Below are positions 26,235 through 34,584 of a stretch of DNA of 64,000 nucleotides, in pieces; the stretch's first letter is position 1, and every line of letters begins with the position of its first letter. A program made the position numbers and the translations under genes. The notes beneath the pieces are model-generated. The model saw nothing but the letters and a program-made list of their open reading frames with translations. It was not told where the DNA came from and did not search any database. This DNA is from Anaerolineae bacterium (GTDB lineage: Bacteria > Chloroflexota > Anaerolineae > Anaerolineales > Anaerolineaceae). Location of the stretch: positions 33,766 to 97,765 of the forward strand of contig JABLXC010000019.1 in assembly GCA_013178185.1 (NCBI GenBank). Reading direction: 5' to 3'.

Positions 26235-26588
26235 ATGAATTTAGAAGAAAAACCTAATTCGATCACTATCGATCGGAAACAAAAAGTGTTGACTATTCTT
26301 TGGGCGGATGGACACCAGAGCGCTTATCCCTTTGGTTTGATACGGGCGGCCTGCCCCTGCGCATCCTGCCGCGGTGGGCATGAAAACATGCGAAATGAGC
26401 CCGATCCAGACGTTTTTAAGAGTAGACTGGAGGATTCGCCAGCGACCAGGATTCAAAACGCTGGCAGCGTGGGCTCATATGCTCTAAATATCCGCTGGGA
26501 AGATGGCCATGATTTTGGAATCTATACCTGGTATTTCCTACGGTTGTTGTGTCCATGCGCTGAATGTGAAGCTCGTTTTAGGGGGTGA
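26235..26588 (+). CDS. DUF971 family protein
   Basis: 117 residues with the DUF971 fold: a strand LTILWADGHQSAYPFGLIRAACPC and a repeated second strand LNIRWEDGHDFGIYTWYFLRLLCPCAEC. It has two Cys clusters, CPCASC and CPCAEC, likely metal binding. DUF971 domains occur alone or fused to Fe-S carrier or gamma-butyrobetaine-hydroxylase-like proteins; the function of the stand-alone form is unknown. Confidence 0.85.
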   Translation: MNLEEKPNSITIDRKQKVLTILWADGHQSAYPFGLIRAACPCASCRGGHENMRNEPDPDVFKSRLEDSPATRIQNAGSVGSYALNIRWEDGHDFGIYTWYFLRLLCPCAECEARFRG

Positions 26589-26613
26589 AAAACAAGAAGT
26601 TTTTCATCTTTTT
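26586..26613 (+). terminator. Possible terminator of the caxA-SH3-DUF971 operon
   Basis: TGAAAAAC (26586-26593) pairs with GTTTTTCA (26599-26606) around AAGAA and is followed by TCTTTTT. The stem is AT-rich; it starts on the DUF971 stop codon and reaches into the end of the convergent DUF362 gene. Confidence 0.45.
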
Positions 26614-27821
26614 GGTCGCCTGTTTAGCCACCATAGCCCTGCACCCAAAAGGGCGGCAATGGCTGTTATCCCAACGGCAGCTTGCACCACAGTGGCCGGT
26701 TCCATGCCGGGCATGACCACCTGACCGTCTCCGTAATTCTTAAATAACTGTCCCCATTTGGTCTTTAATGCCTCTTCGACGCGTTTTCTGCCAACAAAGG
26801 GGTACCAGTAGACATTGTGGTAGAAGTTGCTGGCGAAATAGCTCCACGGAACCAATGGGGATTGGAGCAAAAATTTTTCGAATGGTTTCAATGGACCGTG
26901 ATAAATCATTTTTTGACCGCGTGAAGCGAAGGTGTCTTCCTGGACGAACCCCCAAGGTTTTTCTTGGGCAATATCGTATCCAACGATTTCGATATCCTTC
27001 GGGTCGCCGACGCCCAGTCCCATCTCATGCGCGATCCGAATGAATGGAATGGACATAGGATCAAAGCCCTGAAGTTTTGCGGAAATTGCGTCGATTGCAA
27101 CTTGATCTGCTGATGCGAGTAGGATGTCTTTTTCGTGCCATCGCATCGCCCTTGGGCCGGGGCCATCGCCGGCAAAGGTTCCATCCATCACGGCAAAGAT
27201 GCCAGGATGGATTTCCCGCTGTATCATCAATAAATCAACCAAGGTTTCGTGAATCACGCTGTGCGTCCAGTGGCGGTTGCGGTGTAGCAAACCGCCAAAA
27301 GCATTTTTCATGGCGCCTGTAATGGTGGTGAATACATGGGTCTTCACAGTGGGTAGATGAACGATGTTCTTGCCAATGAGCGCTTTTGGGATGAACACGC
27401 CATCGGGATAAACTTTGTCCAGAACGAGGAATGGCTGGCTCGGCTCATAGCGAACCCATTCAAATTTTTCTTGATACAAATACGTGCAGGGGACGGCGTA
27501 CTTGTCCGTTACGTAGCGATGTTTATTGTTGGCTTCTCCAACGCTGGTGTCGACAACAACCGTGTCATTATGAATGCCTATCAGGTCGGAATACCCAAGG
27601 CGTTTTAGCGTTCGAATGACACCTTCGAGCTGCCAGGGCGCGGTTGAACAGGCAGGATACCAGGTTTGCCAGGAGATGTTAATCTTCAGTCCAGTCGTTA
27701 CATCCTTTGGAAGCGCTTGTTCTACCCCGGCTAAGACCATCAACTGGTCTATGTCGTCGAGAATTGAATCTGGGGTTGTTTTTAGGACAGCTACTTTGCC
27801 TTTTCCAGGGAATTGACTCAT
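26604..27821 (-). CDS. DUF362 domain protein with C-terminal membrane anchor
   Basis: 405 residues. The DUF362 domain has KINISWQTW near the start, VHLPTVKTHVFTTITGAMKNAFGG (about 165-190) and VAIDAISAKLQGFDP. Many DUF362 proteins carry an added ferredoxin domain; this one has no Cys cluster but ends with a hydrophobic helix (about 378-398) followed by Arg/Lys, so it is probably tail-anchored with the domain in the cytoplasm. The activity is unknown. It follows purB by 43 bases, and its start has a GGAGA site. Confidence 0.82.
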   Translation of the reverse strand: MSQFPGKGKVAVLKTTPDSILDDIDQLMVLAGVEQALPKDVTTGLKINISWQTWYPACSTAPWQLEGVIRTLKRLGYSDLIGIHNDTVVVDTSVGEANNKHRYVTDKYAVPCTYLYQEKFEWVRYEPSQPFLVLDKVYPDGVFIPKALIGKNIVHLPTVKTHVFTTITGAMKNAFGGLLHRNRHWTHSVIHETLVDLLMIQREIHPGIFAVMDGTFAGDGPGPRAMRWHEKDILLASADQVAIDAISAKLQGFDPMSIPFIRIAHEMGLGVGDPKDIEIVGYDIAQEKPWGFVQEDTFASRGQKMIYHGPLKPFEKFLLQSPLVPWSYFASNFYHNVYWYPFVGRKRVEEALKTKWGQLFKNYGDGQVVMPGMEPATVVQAAVGITAIAALLGAGLWWLNRRPKR

Positions 27822-27864
27822 TTTTTCTCCTTGTTTCTTCCTTCACGATTGTACATGATTGAAT

Positions 27865-29298
27865 TTAGGCTGTCCAGTTGTATTTCTTTAAAGGGGGAAG
27901 CTCAGCGGTGGAGGCGATGATCTCCTGAATATGTTGAGATATTTCCAGGGCACGTCTGGAAGCAACCCCTGAATACCCTTCCACGCTCATCAGTTTTTGC
28001 AGTTTTTCAGGCGGAAAATACCTGGTGAAAACCGGGTCGGTCGAAACCATGTCGATCAGGGGGTTGCTCTGTCCGGATTGAACCGCATCCCAGGCTTTCA
28101 TGGCATATTCCCTGATCCGAGAGTGCAATTCCTGCCGGTTTGCACCAGCGCCGGCCAAAGCCATCATGAGCCGCTCGGTGCTGGAAAATGGCGCGTATAG
28201 CGCCAGGTTTTTTTGAATGACGCCTGTGTTCACAGTCAGTCCAACAATGATTTTTGCGCAAGATTTTAAGATCTCATCGCAGGTCAGGAATGCTTCGGGC
28301 AACAGGCTTCTGCGATTTGCACTGTCGTCGAGGGTACGTTCCAGTAAAGAATGCGCAGCGTTATGCCAGGCTAGAAGGGGCATTTGCGCCAAATTTCTGG
28401 CGAGCGAGTCCACTTTTTCAGCTTGAATAGGATTTCGCTTAAACGGCATTGCCGAGGAGCCGACCTGTTTTTTTCCAAAAGGTTCAGATAGCTCACCGAT
28501 GGGCGGCGATTGCAAGATGCGGAGGTCAAAACATAGCTTGTAGAGCGTGGCGCCCATTCCGGCAAGCGCGCTGATGACAAGATAATCTTGCCGTCGCGGG
28601 TAAGTTTGGCTTGCGGCAGGAAAAAAAGGCAACGACAAAAGGTCTTCTAATTTTTTCTCAAACTCGTCGTAATTTGGCTGGCCGATTAATTCTACATAAG
28701 ATGCCCCGCTTCCAATGGCGCCTTTGAAGCCTTTGCCCCTGATTTGATGGTAAATATTTTCCAGTAGCTGCCAGTCCGCCAGCAGATCCTGGGCATAAAG
28801 CGCAAAGCGATATCCCAATGTTGTGGGCTCAGCAGGCTGAAGATGGGTAAAAGCCATGACCGGCAGATCAGCCCATTCTTTTATGAAGCTGGCCATTTTG
28901 AGCAGTAAATTCTTTAGATTATCGAGGATAACGATTAAGCTTTGTCGCATCCGGATTGCGTCGGCGTTGTCTTCGATGTCCATTGATGTAGCCCCCAAAT
29001 GGATCACACCGGCTGCGTTTGGGCATTGCTCAGCAAAAGTCAATAATTCCGCCATGAGATCGTGATGGATTTCCGCTTCAATTTGAAAGGCGCGTTCGAG
29101 ATCTATGGCATCGGCAAATTGATTCAGTTCGTCAATTTGGGAGGCGCTTGCGAGCCCGTAATCTGACTCGACCCGTGCCAGGGCTATCCAAATTCTTCTC
29201 CAGAGTCTTCTTTTGTTAATTTCACTCCATATATACCGCATTTCATTGGAGCCGTATCTCCAGCTAAAAGGTGAACAATAAACGCCAAAATCGGTCAT
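27865..29298 (-). CDS. purB: Adenylosuccinate lyase
   Basis: 477 residues; cleaves SAICAR and adenylosuccinate in purine synthesis. The superfamily signature is clear as GSSAMPFKRNPIQAEKV (about 295-311), and the catalytic segments HLGATSMDIEDNAD and MAFTHLQPAEPTTLG are present. The length is normal. GAGGA lies 5 bases before the ATG. It may be co-transcribed with the DUF362 gene downstream. No other purine gene is in the window. Confidence 0.94.
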   Translation of the reverse strand: MTDFGVYCSPFSWRYGSNEMRYIWSEINKRRLWRRIWIALARVESDYGLASASQIDELNQFADAIDLERAFQIEAEIHHDLMAELLTFAEQCPNAAGVIHLGATSMDIEDNADAIRMRQSLIVILDNLKNLLLKMASFIKEWADLPVMAFTHLQPAEPTTLGYRFALYAQDLLADWQLLENIYHQIRGKGFKGAIGSGASYVELIGQPNYDEFEKKLEDLLSLPFFPAASQTYPRRQDYLVISALAGMGATLYKLCFDLRILQSPPIGELSEPFGKKQVGSSAMPFKRNPIQAEKVDSLARNLAQMPLLAWHNAAHSLLERTLDDSANRRSLLPEAFLTCDEILKSCAKIIVGLTVNTGVIQKNLALYAPFSSTERLMMALAGAGANRQELHSRIREYAMKAWDAVQSGQSNPLIDMVSTDPVFTRYFPPEKLQKLMSVEGYSGVASRRALEISQHIQEIIASTAELPPLKKYNWTA

Positions 29299-29412
29299 AA
29301 GTCCTCAAACTCAAGTGATTTTTACGGTGCAATTGTAACTTGTTTTGACGGCGAGATGCGCCTGTATTTACGATTGTCTATCAATATTGTAAGTGATGAA
29401 GGCTTATTCTGG

Positions 29413-29441
29413 TTGCAATTCATATATAGGGAGCTTATAAT
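29413..29441 (+). promoter_or_regulatory. Strong promoter of the kinase-phosphatase-VWA operon
   Basis: TTGCAA (29413-29418, 5 of 6), exact 17-base spacer, TATAAT (29436-29441, 6 of 6). The leader of about 85 bases can form two short hairpins (29455-29471 and 29480-29493) before the ribosome site at 29522. Confidence 0.7.
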
Positions 29442-29521
29442 TTAACCATGTTCTGCTGGTAATTTACCGGCATTTGATTGGGTCCTGCGATCCATGTTCG
29501 AGCAGTTGGCTTCTTGTTCCA

Positions 29522-29526
29522 GGAGG
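29522..29526 (+). promoter_or_regulatory. Shine-Dalgarno site selecting a CTG start
   Basis: GGAGG, 5 bases before CTG at 29532. The in-frame codon just before CTG is TAA, so CTG is the first usable codon of the frame. No ribosome site is seen before the TTG (29607) or ATG (29610) further in. Confidence 0.6.
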
Positions 29527-29531
29527 ACTAA

Positions 29532-31412
29532 CTGGAAACACAAAATATTACCCAAAGTTTTAACTCTGGTGAAGGGTCTGAAGGTCAATTAAAACCCGGT
29601 TCGGTTTTGATGGACCGTTACCTTGTCCAGGAGGTCATTGGCCTGGGCGGGATGGGCGCAGTGTATCGCGCCAGAGATTTGCATTTCCCTAATGTGATTC
29701 GCCTTGTTGCCGTCAAGGAGATGATCAATCAGGCTGCTGATCCAATCTTGCGACAGACAATCATACAAAACTTTGAGCGGGAAGCCAATATCCTGGTTAC
29801 CCTGTCGCACCCATCCATCACAAAGATTTTAGATTTTTTTACTTATGAAGAAAGGTCTTACCTGGTTTTGGAGTACATTAATGGGAAAGATCTGGAAGCG
29901 CTTCTGAATACTACGCAGGGTTTCTTCCCGGAAGACCAAGTGATTGCCTGGGCGATCGAACTTTGCGATGTCTTAAACTACCTGCACACCCATAAACCGG
30001 AACCCATTATCTTCCGGGATATGAAGCCTTCTAACGTGATGATCAACCAGCAGAATCATGTCATCCTGGTGGATTTTGGCATTGCAAAGATATTTAAGGT
30101 TGGGCAGAAAGGTACGATGATCGGGACGGAGGGCTATTCTCCGCCAGAGCAGTATCGGGGCGAAGCTTCTCCGATGGCTGATATCTATGCCCTGGGAGCA
30201 ACCTTGCACCACATTCTCACCAGACGTGATCCACGGGTTGAGCCTCCTTTCACTTTTGCTGAACGTCCAATTCGACAAATAAACCCGGCAGTCTCGATAG
30301 AATTGGAGACCGTAATCAATACGGCATTGCAATACAACCCCAAAGATCGTTTTCAGTCTGTCCAGGCAATGAAAGACGCCCTTCTGGTTGTGGCGCGAAA
30401 GACCGGGGCGCTTTCGAGGGTGGCGCTTCGTACTGGACCTTTAGCGCACGAGCAAACGATTAAGCCGTTATGGACCTTCAAATGCGAGGATGAGATCCGA
30501 TCTTCGCCAGTTTGCGACGGGAACGCAGTCTATGTGGGCGCTTATGACCATAACGTTTATGCTGTCAATTCAACCAATGGTGAATTTTTGTGGAAATATC
30601 CCACGGAAGGTGGAATCGTCAGCCGGCCGACAGTATCCGATGGCATCATTTATTTTGGATCTGAGGATCGGCGTCTTTATGCGCTTATGGCTAAATCTGG
30701 CCGTCTTTCTTGGGTGTATGATACTGAGGGGCCAATTCGAAGTTCTCCCAGGGCATTCGAAGGGCATATATTGATCGGTTCGGATGATGGTTTCCTACAT
30801 GCAGTCAATCTCTTATCCACCCGGGTTTCCTGGAAGTTGGATGCTGGCAAGGCGATCCGCTCATCGCCAGCTGTAAGCGGGGATATGATTTTTTTTGGGA
30901 ATGAAGATGGGGATCTTTTATCCTGCGATTTACGTGGGCAGATTCGCTGGCGTTTTCGAGCGAAAAGAGCGATTACTTCTTCTCCATTGGTTGCCCGCGG
31001 AATAGTTTATGTTACCTCAATGGATGGTACTTTTTACGCGGTTGACGCGAAATCGGGATGGGCAATCTGGCGTTTCAGAATGGGTAAAGCGTCCGTCTCA
31101 TCCCCTTGTATTGCAGATAATTATCTGTTTGCTGGTTCGGCGGATGGCAATATTTATTGCATTGAGGCTACCAACGCTAAAGAAATCTGGCGATTTAAGA
31201 CGGATCATCAGGTTAGCGGGTCCCCGATCATTTATCAAGACGCGCTTTATTGTGGGTCTGCAGATGGGAATTTTTATTGCCTAGAATATAAAACTGGCCG
31301 ATTACGGTGGAAGTTCTCCACAGGCGGTGCGATTACCGGTACTCCTTTTGTTTCTAACGATATCATCTATATTGGTTCATCGGATCACATTTTATACGCT
31401 TTGCTGCCGTAA
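29532..31412 (+). CDS. Ser/Thr protein kinase fused to eight-repeat PQQ-type propeller
   Basis: 626 residues if it starts at CTG 29532. The 25 added residues end in LKPGSVLMDRY, the usual lead-in of such kinases, which supports this start over TTG 29607. The kinase domain has the GLGGMGAVY loop, VAVKEM, the catalytic loop FRDMKPSN (Phe for His, Asp kept) and VDFGIAK; it covers about 29-285. Eight repeats of about 40 residues follow (about 314 to the end), each with a Trp, an SSP turn, a YVG/YFGS strand and a YALDxxTG-like end, as in PQQ beta-propellers. There is no membrane helix, so kinase and propeller are both cytoplasmic. First gene of a six-gene operon with its antagonist phosphatase next. 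Confidence 0.88.
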   Translation: METQNITQSFNSGEGSEGQLKPGSVLMDRYLVQEVIGLGGMGAVYRARDLHFPNVIRLVAVKEMINQAADPILRQTIIQNFEREANILVTLSHPSITKILDFFTYEERSYLVLEYINGKDLEALLNTTQGFFPEDQVIAWAIELCDVLNYLHTHKPEPIIFRDMKPSNVMINQQNHVILVDFGIAKIFKVGQKGTMIGTEGYSPPEQYRGEASPMADIYALGATLHHILTRRDPRVEPPFTFAERPIRQINPAVSIELETVINTALQYNPKDRFQSVQAMKDALLVVARKTGALSRVALRTGPLAHEQTIKPLWTFKCEDEIRSSPVCDGNAVYVGAYDHNVYAVNSTNGEFLWKYPTEGGIVSRPTVSDGIIYFGSEDRRLYALMAKSGRLSWVYDTEGPIRSSPRAFEGHILIGSDDGFLHAVNLLSTRVSWKLDAGKAIRSSPAVSGDMIFFGNEDGDLLSCDLRGQIRWRFRAKRAITSSPLVARGIVYVTSMDGTFYAVDAKSGWAIWRFRMGKASVSSPCIADNYLFAGSADGNIYCIEATNAKEIWRFKTDHQVSGSPIIYQDALYCGSADGNFYCLEYKTGRLRWKFSTGGAITGTPFVSNDIIYIGSSDHILYALLP

Positions 31413-31436
31413 ATTTTTGCCCGGGAGGAAAATTTC

Positions 31437-32330
31437 ATGAAAAAATTTATTGAAAAGCTACTCGGGAAAAAAAAGGTTAATCAATCTACCATCGAAACTG
31501 CGCCGCTTTCAGAGGAACAATTGGGTTCTGTATCTGAACGCCTGGTGCATTACAAACCCACACAATTATTGGTAGGATCTGCCCAATCGGTTGGAAAGCA
31601 AAGGGATCATAATGAAGACACTCTTCTAGCGGTCAATGCGGTGCTTTCAGATGGATCTACAGAAATTACTTTTGGTGTTTTTATTGTTGCTGATGGAATG
31701 GGAGGACATCAGAACGGAGAAATAGCCAGCGGCAAGGCCGCGCGTGTTATGGCTGACTATCTGCTTTCGAAGCTCTATCCTACTCTCTTGGGGTTGCGAT
31801 TTGACGACGATAATGACAGCTTGCAGGAAATCATGGAAGCTGGGGTAAACCGGGCGCAACAAGCTGTCTTGAGCAAGGCGCCGGGTGGTGGAACGACACT
31901 GACGGCAGCGCTTGTCATTGGGGACCAGGTTACCATCTCTCAAGTGGGTGACAGCCGGGTATATTTTCTTTATCCGGATGGAAGGATACAAGTGATGACG
32001 CATGACCATTCCCTGGTCAGGCGATTGGTTGAGCTTGGACAAATCAGCGAAAAGGAAGCCAGCAGTCACCCGCAACGCAATGTTTTGTATCGAGCAGTTG
32101 GCCAATCTGAACCGTTCCGTCCAGATATCAATACGCATGTGTTGCCGAACCCCGGTTATATGTTGTTGTGCAGCGATGGACTCTGGGGCGTTGTTCCAGA
32201 GATAGAAATGCTCCGCGTGGTTAAAGCAGCGGCAAATCCCACAGAGGCATGTCACCAGCTTGTTGAGCTGGCAAATTCGGCTGGTGGTCCTGATAATATC
32301 AGTGTGGTGTTGGTGCAGCGACTCGACTAA
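31437..32330 (+). CDS. PP2C-family protein phosphatase
   Basis: 297 residues. After a basic, disordered 40-residue start it is a standard PP2C domain with all metal motifs: RDHNED (56-61), DGMGGH (86-91), GDSR (171-174), LLCSDGLWG and GGPDNISVVL. It should remove phosphates added by the upstream kinase. It has a GGGAGG ribosome site 24 bases after the kinase stop and is followed 9 bases later by the J/VWA gene. Confidence 0.94.
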   Translation: MKKFIEKLLGKKKVNQSTIETAPLSEEQLGSVSERLVHYKPTQLLVGSAQSVGKQRDHNEDTLLAVNAVLSDGSTEITFGVFIVADGMGGHQNGEIASGKAARVMADYLLSKLYPTLLGLRFDDDNDSLQEIMEAGVNRAQQAVLSKAPGGGTTLTAALVIGDQVTISQVGDSRVYFLYPDGRIQVMTHDHSLVRRLVELGQISEKEASSHPQRNVLYRAVGQSEPFRPDINTHVLPNPGYMLLCSDGLWGVVPEIEMLRVVKAAANPTEACHQLVELANSAGGPDNISVVLVQRLD

Positions 32331-32339
32331 TTAATTAGA

Positions 32340-33818
32340 ATGGCTAAGGATCAGGATTATTATCAGATTTTGGGAATTTCGAGAGATGCATTGCCGGATG
32401 AATTGCGCAATGCTTATTTTGCATATGCTAAGAAATTTCACCCAGATGCTAATCCAGACCCCGCTGCAAACGATGAATTCATCGCCATAAAACAGGCTTA
32501 TGAGACTTTAAGCGATCCGGAGAAACGAGCTGCTTATGATTTGACGCTGGAGCCAGATCGCGTCGCTTATGCAATTCGCAAAGATATCAAATACAGCCGG
32601 AGTGTCCTCCCGGTTATCGATGAACACCAACTTGTTTACGTAATGGTGGAACTGGTTAATACGGTTGACCCGGATCCATCCATGCTTTTGCCCATTCACC
32701 TCTGTCTGGCGATTGATATTTCGACTTCTATGAAGGGCGAACGCATGGATATGATCAAAGCCAGCGCTTTCAGGCTTTTGAGGAAATTGAACCCACAAGA
32801 TAATATTACCGTTGTGGCTTTTAGCGACCGCGCCGAAGTTGTGGTGCCTGCAACACAACTGAGCGACTTGCCGCGGATCGAACAAAAAATAAGCCTCTTA
32901 AGCCCTAGTGGAGGGACAGAAATTTACCAGGGACTGGAAGCAGGTGTGCGACAGTTGCAGGTTTTCGACCGAAACAGTGGGTCAAGTGTCCGCCATCTGG
33001 TTTTGTTTACGGACGGTCATACGTATGGCGATGAAGCCCGATGTATAGAGCTAGTGAAGCGAGCCAAGGAAGATGGACTTATCATCAGCGTTTTGGGGAT
33101 TGGGCACGAGTGGAACGATAAGTTTCTGGATCAACTGGCTAGTTTTGCAGGTGGAAACGCGATCTTTGTAACCTCGCCGCGAGATATTGACTTTCATCTT
33201 GAACAGAAAATAAAAATGCTGAGCTCGCTTTATGCCCGGAATATTACATTCGATTTTAGCAAAGATGCGGGTGTTGAACTTCGATATGCTTTTCGATTAA
33301 TTCCTGACACAGGACCGTTATCCCTGACAAGCCCGATCAACTTGGGGAATCTTTATTATGGTAGAAATATCTCGGTGTTGTTTGAATTTCTGGTTCCTGG
33401 CGCGAAAACTGAAATTGGGATGGTTAACCTGGCACGCGGAAAGCTGACAGGGGATTTAATGCTCAAGAAAGGTGTAATCAATTATCCTTTGATCTTGCAA
33501 CGTCCATTTGCAATTGCGCCTGATCCAGAGTCTCCTCCCCCTGCTTTGGTGGAGGCCATGGCGAGATTAACATTGTATCGGCTGCAAGAGCGGGCCAGAA
33601 AAGAGGTGGAAGAAGGGCAGATTACAAAAGCGACCAAACATTTACAATACCTGGCAACGCATTTGCTTTCTACAGGACAGCGAGAACTTGCGCATACTGT
33701 TCTGGTTGAGGCAGAGCATATTAAGCAAAGCAATTACTTTAGCAAAGATGGCGATAAGCGCATTAAATATGGTACACGATCACTTTTATTGCCTTCGGGA
33801 CTGGAGCAGAACAAATGA
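32340..33818 (+). CDS. J-domain/VWA-domain fusion protein
   Basis: 492 residues. An N-terminal DnaJ J domain (about 5-70) has the essential His34-Pro-Asp36 loop, so it should stimulate an Hsp70. A short linker leads to a von Willebrand A domain (about 115-290) with a complete MIDAS: DISTS (126-130), Thr193 in GGTEIY and Asp225 in FTDGHT. A beta-rich middle and a helical C-terminus (about 400-470, KATKHLQYLATHLL, then RIKYGTRSLLLPS) follow, as in many bacterial VWA proteins. It has no signal or membrane segment. VWA domains with PP2C and kinase recall TerY-P triads; the J domain is an unusual addition. Its stop overlaps the next ATG. Confidence 0.9.
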   Translation: MAKDQDYYQILGISRDALPDELRNAYFAYAKKFHPDANPDPAANDEFIAIKQAYETLSDPEKRAAYDLTLEPDRVAYAIRKDIKYSRSVLPVIDEHQLVYVMVELVNTVDPDPSMLLPIHLCLAIDISTSMKGERMDMIKASAFRLLRKLNPQDNITVVAFSDRAEVVVPATQLSDLPRIEQKISLLSPSGGTEIYQGLEAGVRQLQVFDRNSGSSVRHLVLFTDGHTYGDEARCIELVKRAKEDGLIISVLGIGHEWNDKFLDQLASFAGGNAIFVTSPRDIDFHLEQKIKMLSSLYARNITFDFSKDAGVELRYAFRLIPDTGPLSLTSPINLGNLYYGRNISVLFEFLVPGAKTEIGMVNLARGKLTGDLMLKKGVINYPLILQRPFAIAPDPESPPPALVEAMARLTLYRLQERARKEVEEGQITKATKHLQYLATHLLSTGQRELAHTVLVEAEHIKQSNYFSKDGDKRIKYGTRSLLLPSGLEQNK

Positions 33819-34324
33819 TAGTATGTCCAAATTGTAACCACCGTGAAGTTGCTGGCGCGCTGTTTTGTAGTGAATGCGGCGCCCAATTGGTCTCTATGAA
33901 CAGGCTGACCACGCAGTCGATTGGACGACCCTCCGGGCCGCTTTCTGATGCCACTCCGCCGCCCGTGGCCCCGGCTACTCTTGCCGAAGGGATTGATGCC
34001 GTTATTTCCCTCTATTTGGTGGAGAGCGGCCAGTTGTTGAACCTTGTTGGGCGCACTGATTTTACCCTTGGTCGAGTTGCTGAGGGGCAGCCCATTTTGC
34101 CCGATGTGGATCTTTCGCCTTATGAGGCTTTCAGTCTGGGTGTGTCACGTTTACATGCCAGCTTGAAGGTAGTTAATGAGCGAGTGATCATTACAGATCT
34201 GGGTTCATCGAACGGTACCCGGGTAAATGGTCAAAAGATTGTCCCTCATCTAGATTACCCATTAAATCATGGGGATATGATTGCGCTTGGGAAATTAAAA
34301 ATCCAAATTTTGATTCGCAAATAA
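33815..34324 (+). CDS. Zinc-ribbon/FHA phosphothreonine-binding protein
   Basis: 169 residues. An N-terminal zinc ribbon (Cys4, Cys7, Cys18, Cys21) is linked by a Pro-rich stretch (40-55) to an FHA domain (about 75-168) with the key residues: Gly-Arg at 86-87, SRLH (111-114) and the SSNGT loop (131-135). FHA domains bind phosphothreonine, so this protein is the likely reader of the kinase two genes up. It starts inside the stop codon of the J/VWA gene (ATGA overlap). Confidence 0.92.
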   Translation: MIVCPNCNHREVAGALFCSECGAQLVSMNRLTTQSIGRPSGPLSDATPPPVAPATLAEGIDAVISLYLVESGQLLNLVGRTDFTLGRVAEGQPILPDVDLSPYEAFSLGVSRLHASLKVVNERVIITDLGSSNGTRVNGQKIVPHLDYPLNHGDMIALGKLKIQILIRK

Positions 34325-34336
34325 TTTGGGATAAAA

Positions 34337-34576
34337 ATGCCTTCCATCTTGATTCACATTCAAAATGAAGATCCGGTTTTGGGTGAAGTTGATGAATTGC
34401 CTGGCCCTTCTGATGTTCTGATTACAGTAAAAAATCCTCGCAAAAAGGATGGGAAAGATTTAGCCTATATTGACCCTGCAGTTACTACAGTCATCTGGCC
34501 TTTCAACCGTATTAATTTCATTGAAGTGCTACCAAGCGAAGAAGAGGAAGATATCATTACTTTTGTAAGGGAGTAG
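34337..34576 (+). CDS. Small acidic protein of unknown function in the kinase operon
   Basis: 79 residues, predicted mainly beta-strand, with a Lys/Arg-rich hairpin (KNPRKKDGKD, about 33-42), a hydrophobic strand TTVIWPFNRINFIEVLP and an acidic tail (SEEEEDII). I recognise no family. It begins 12 bases after the FHA gene and ends 8 bases before the regulator, so it is part of the operon. Coding is supported by tight packing on both sides and good amino-acid makeup. Confidence 0.75.
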   Translation: MPSILIHIQNEDPVLGEVDELPGPSDVLITVKNPRKKDGKDLAYIDPAVTTVIWPFNRINFIEVLPSEEEEDIITFVRE

Positions 34577-34584
34577 TGGTTTTT

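Noticed and set aside
30470..31410. Periodic repeats of about 120 bases
   Set aside because: They are the coding repeats of the propeller, diverged at DNA level, not a CRISPR array or tandem DNA repeat.
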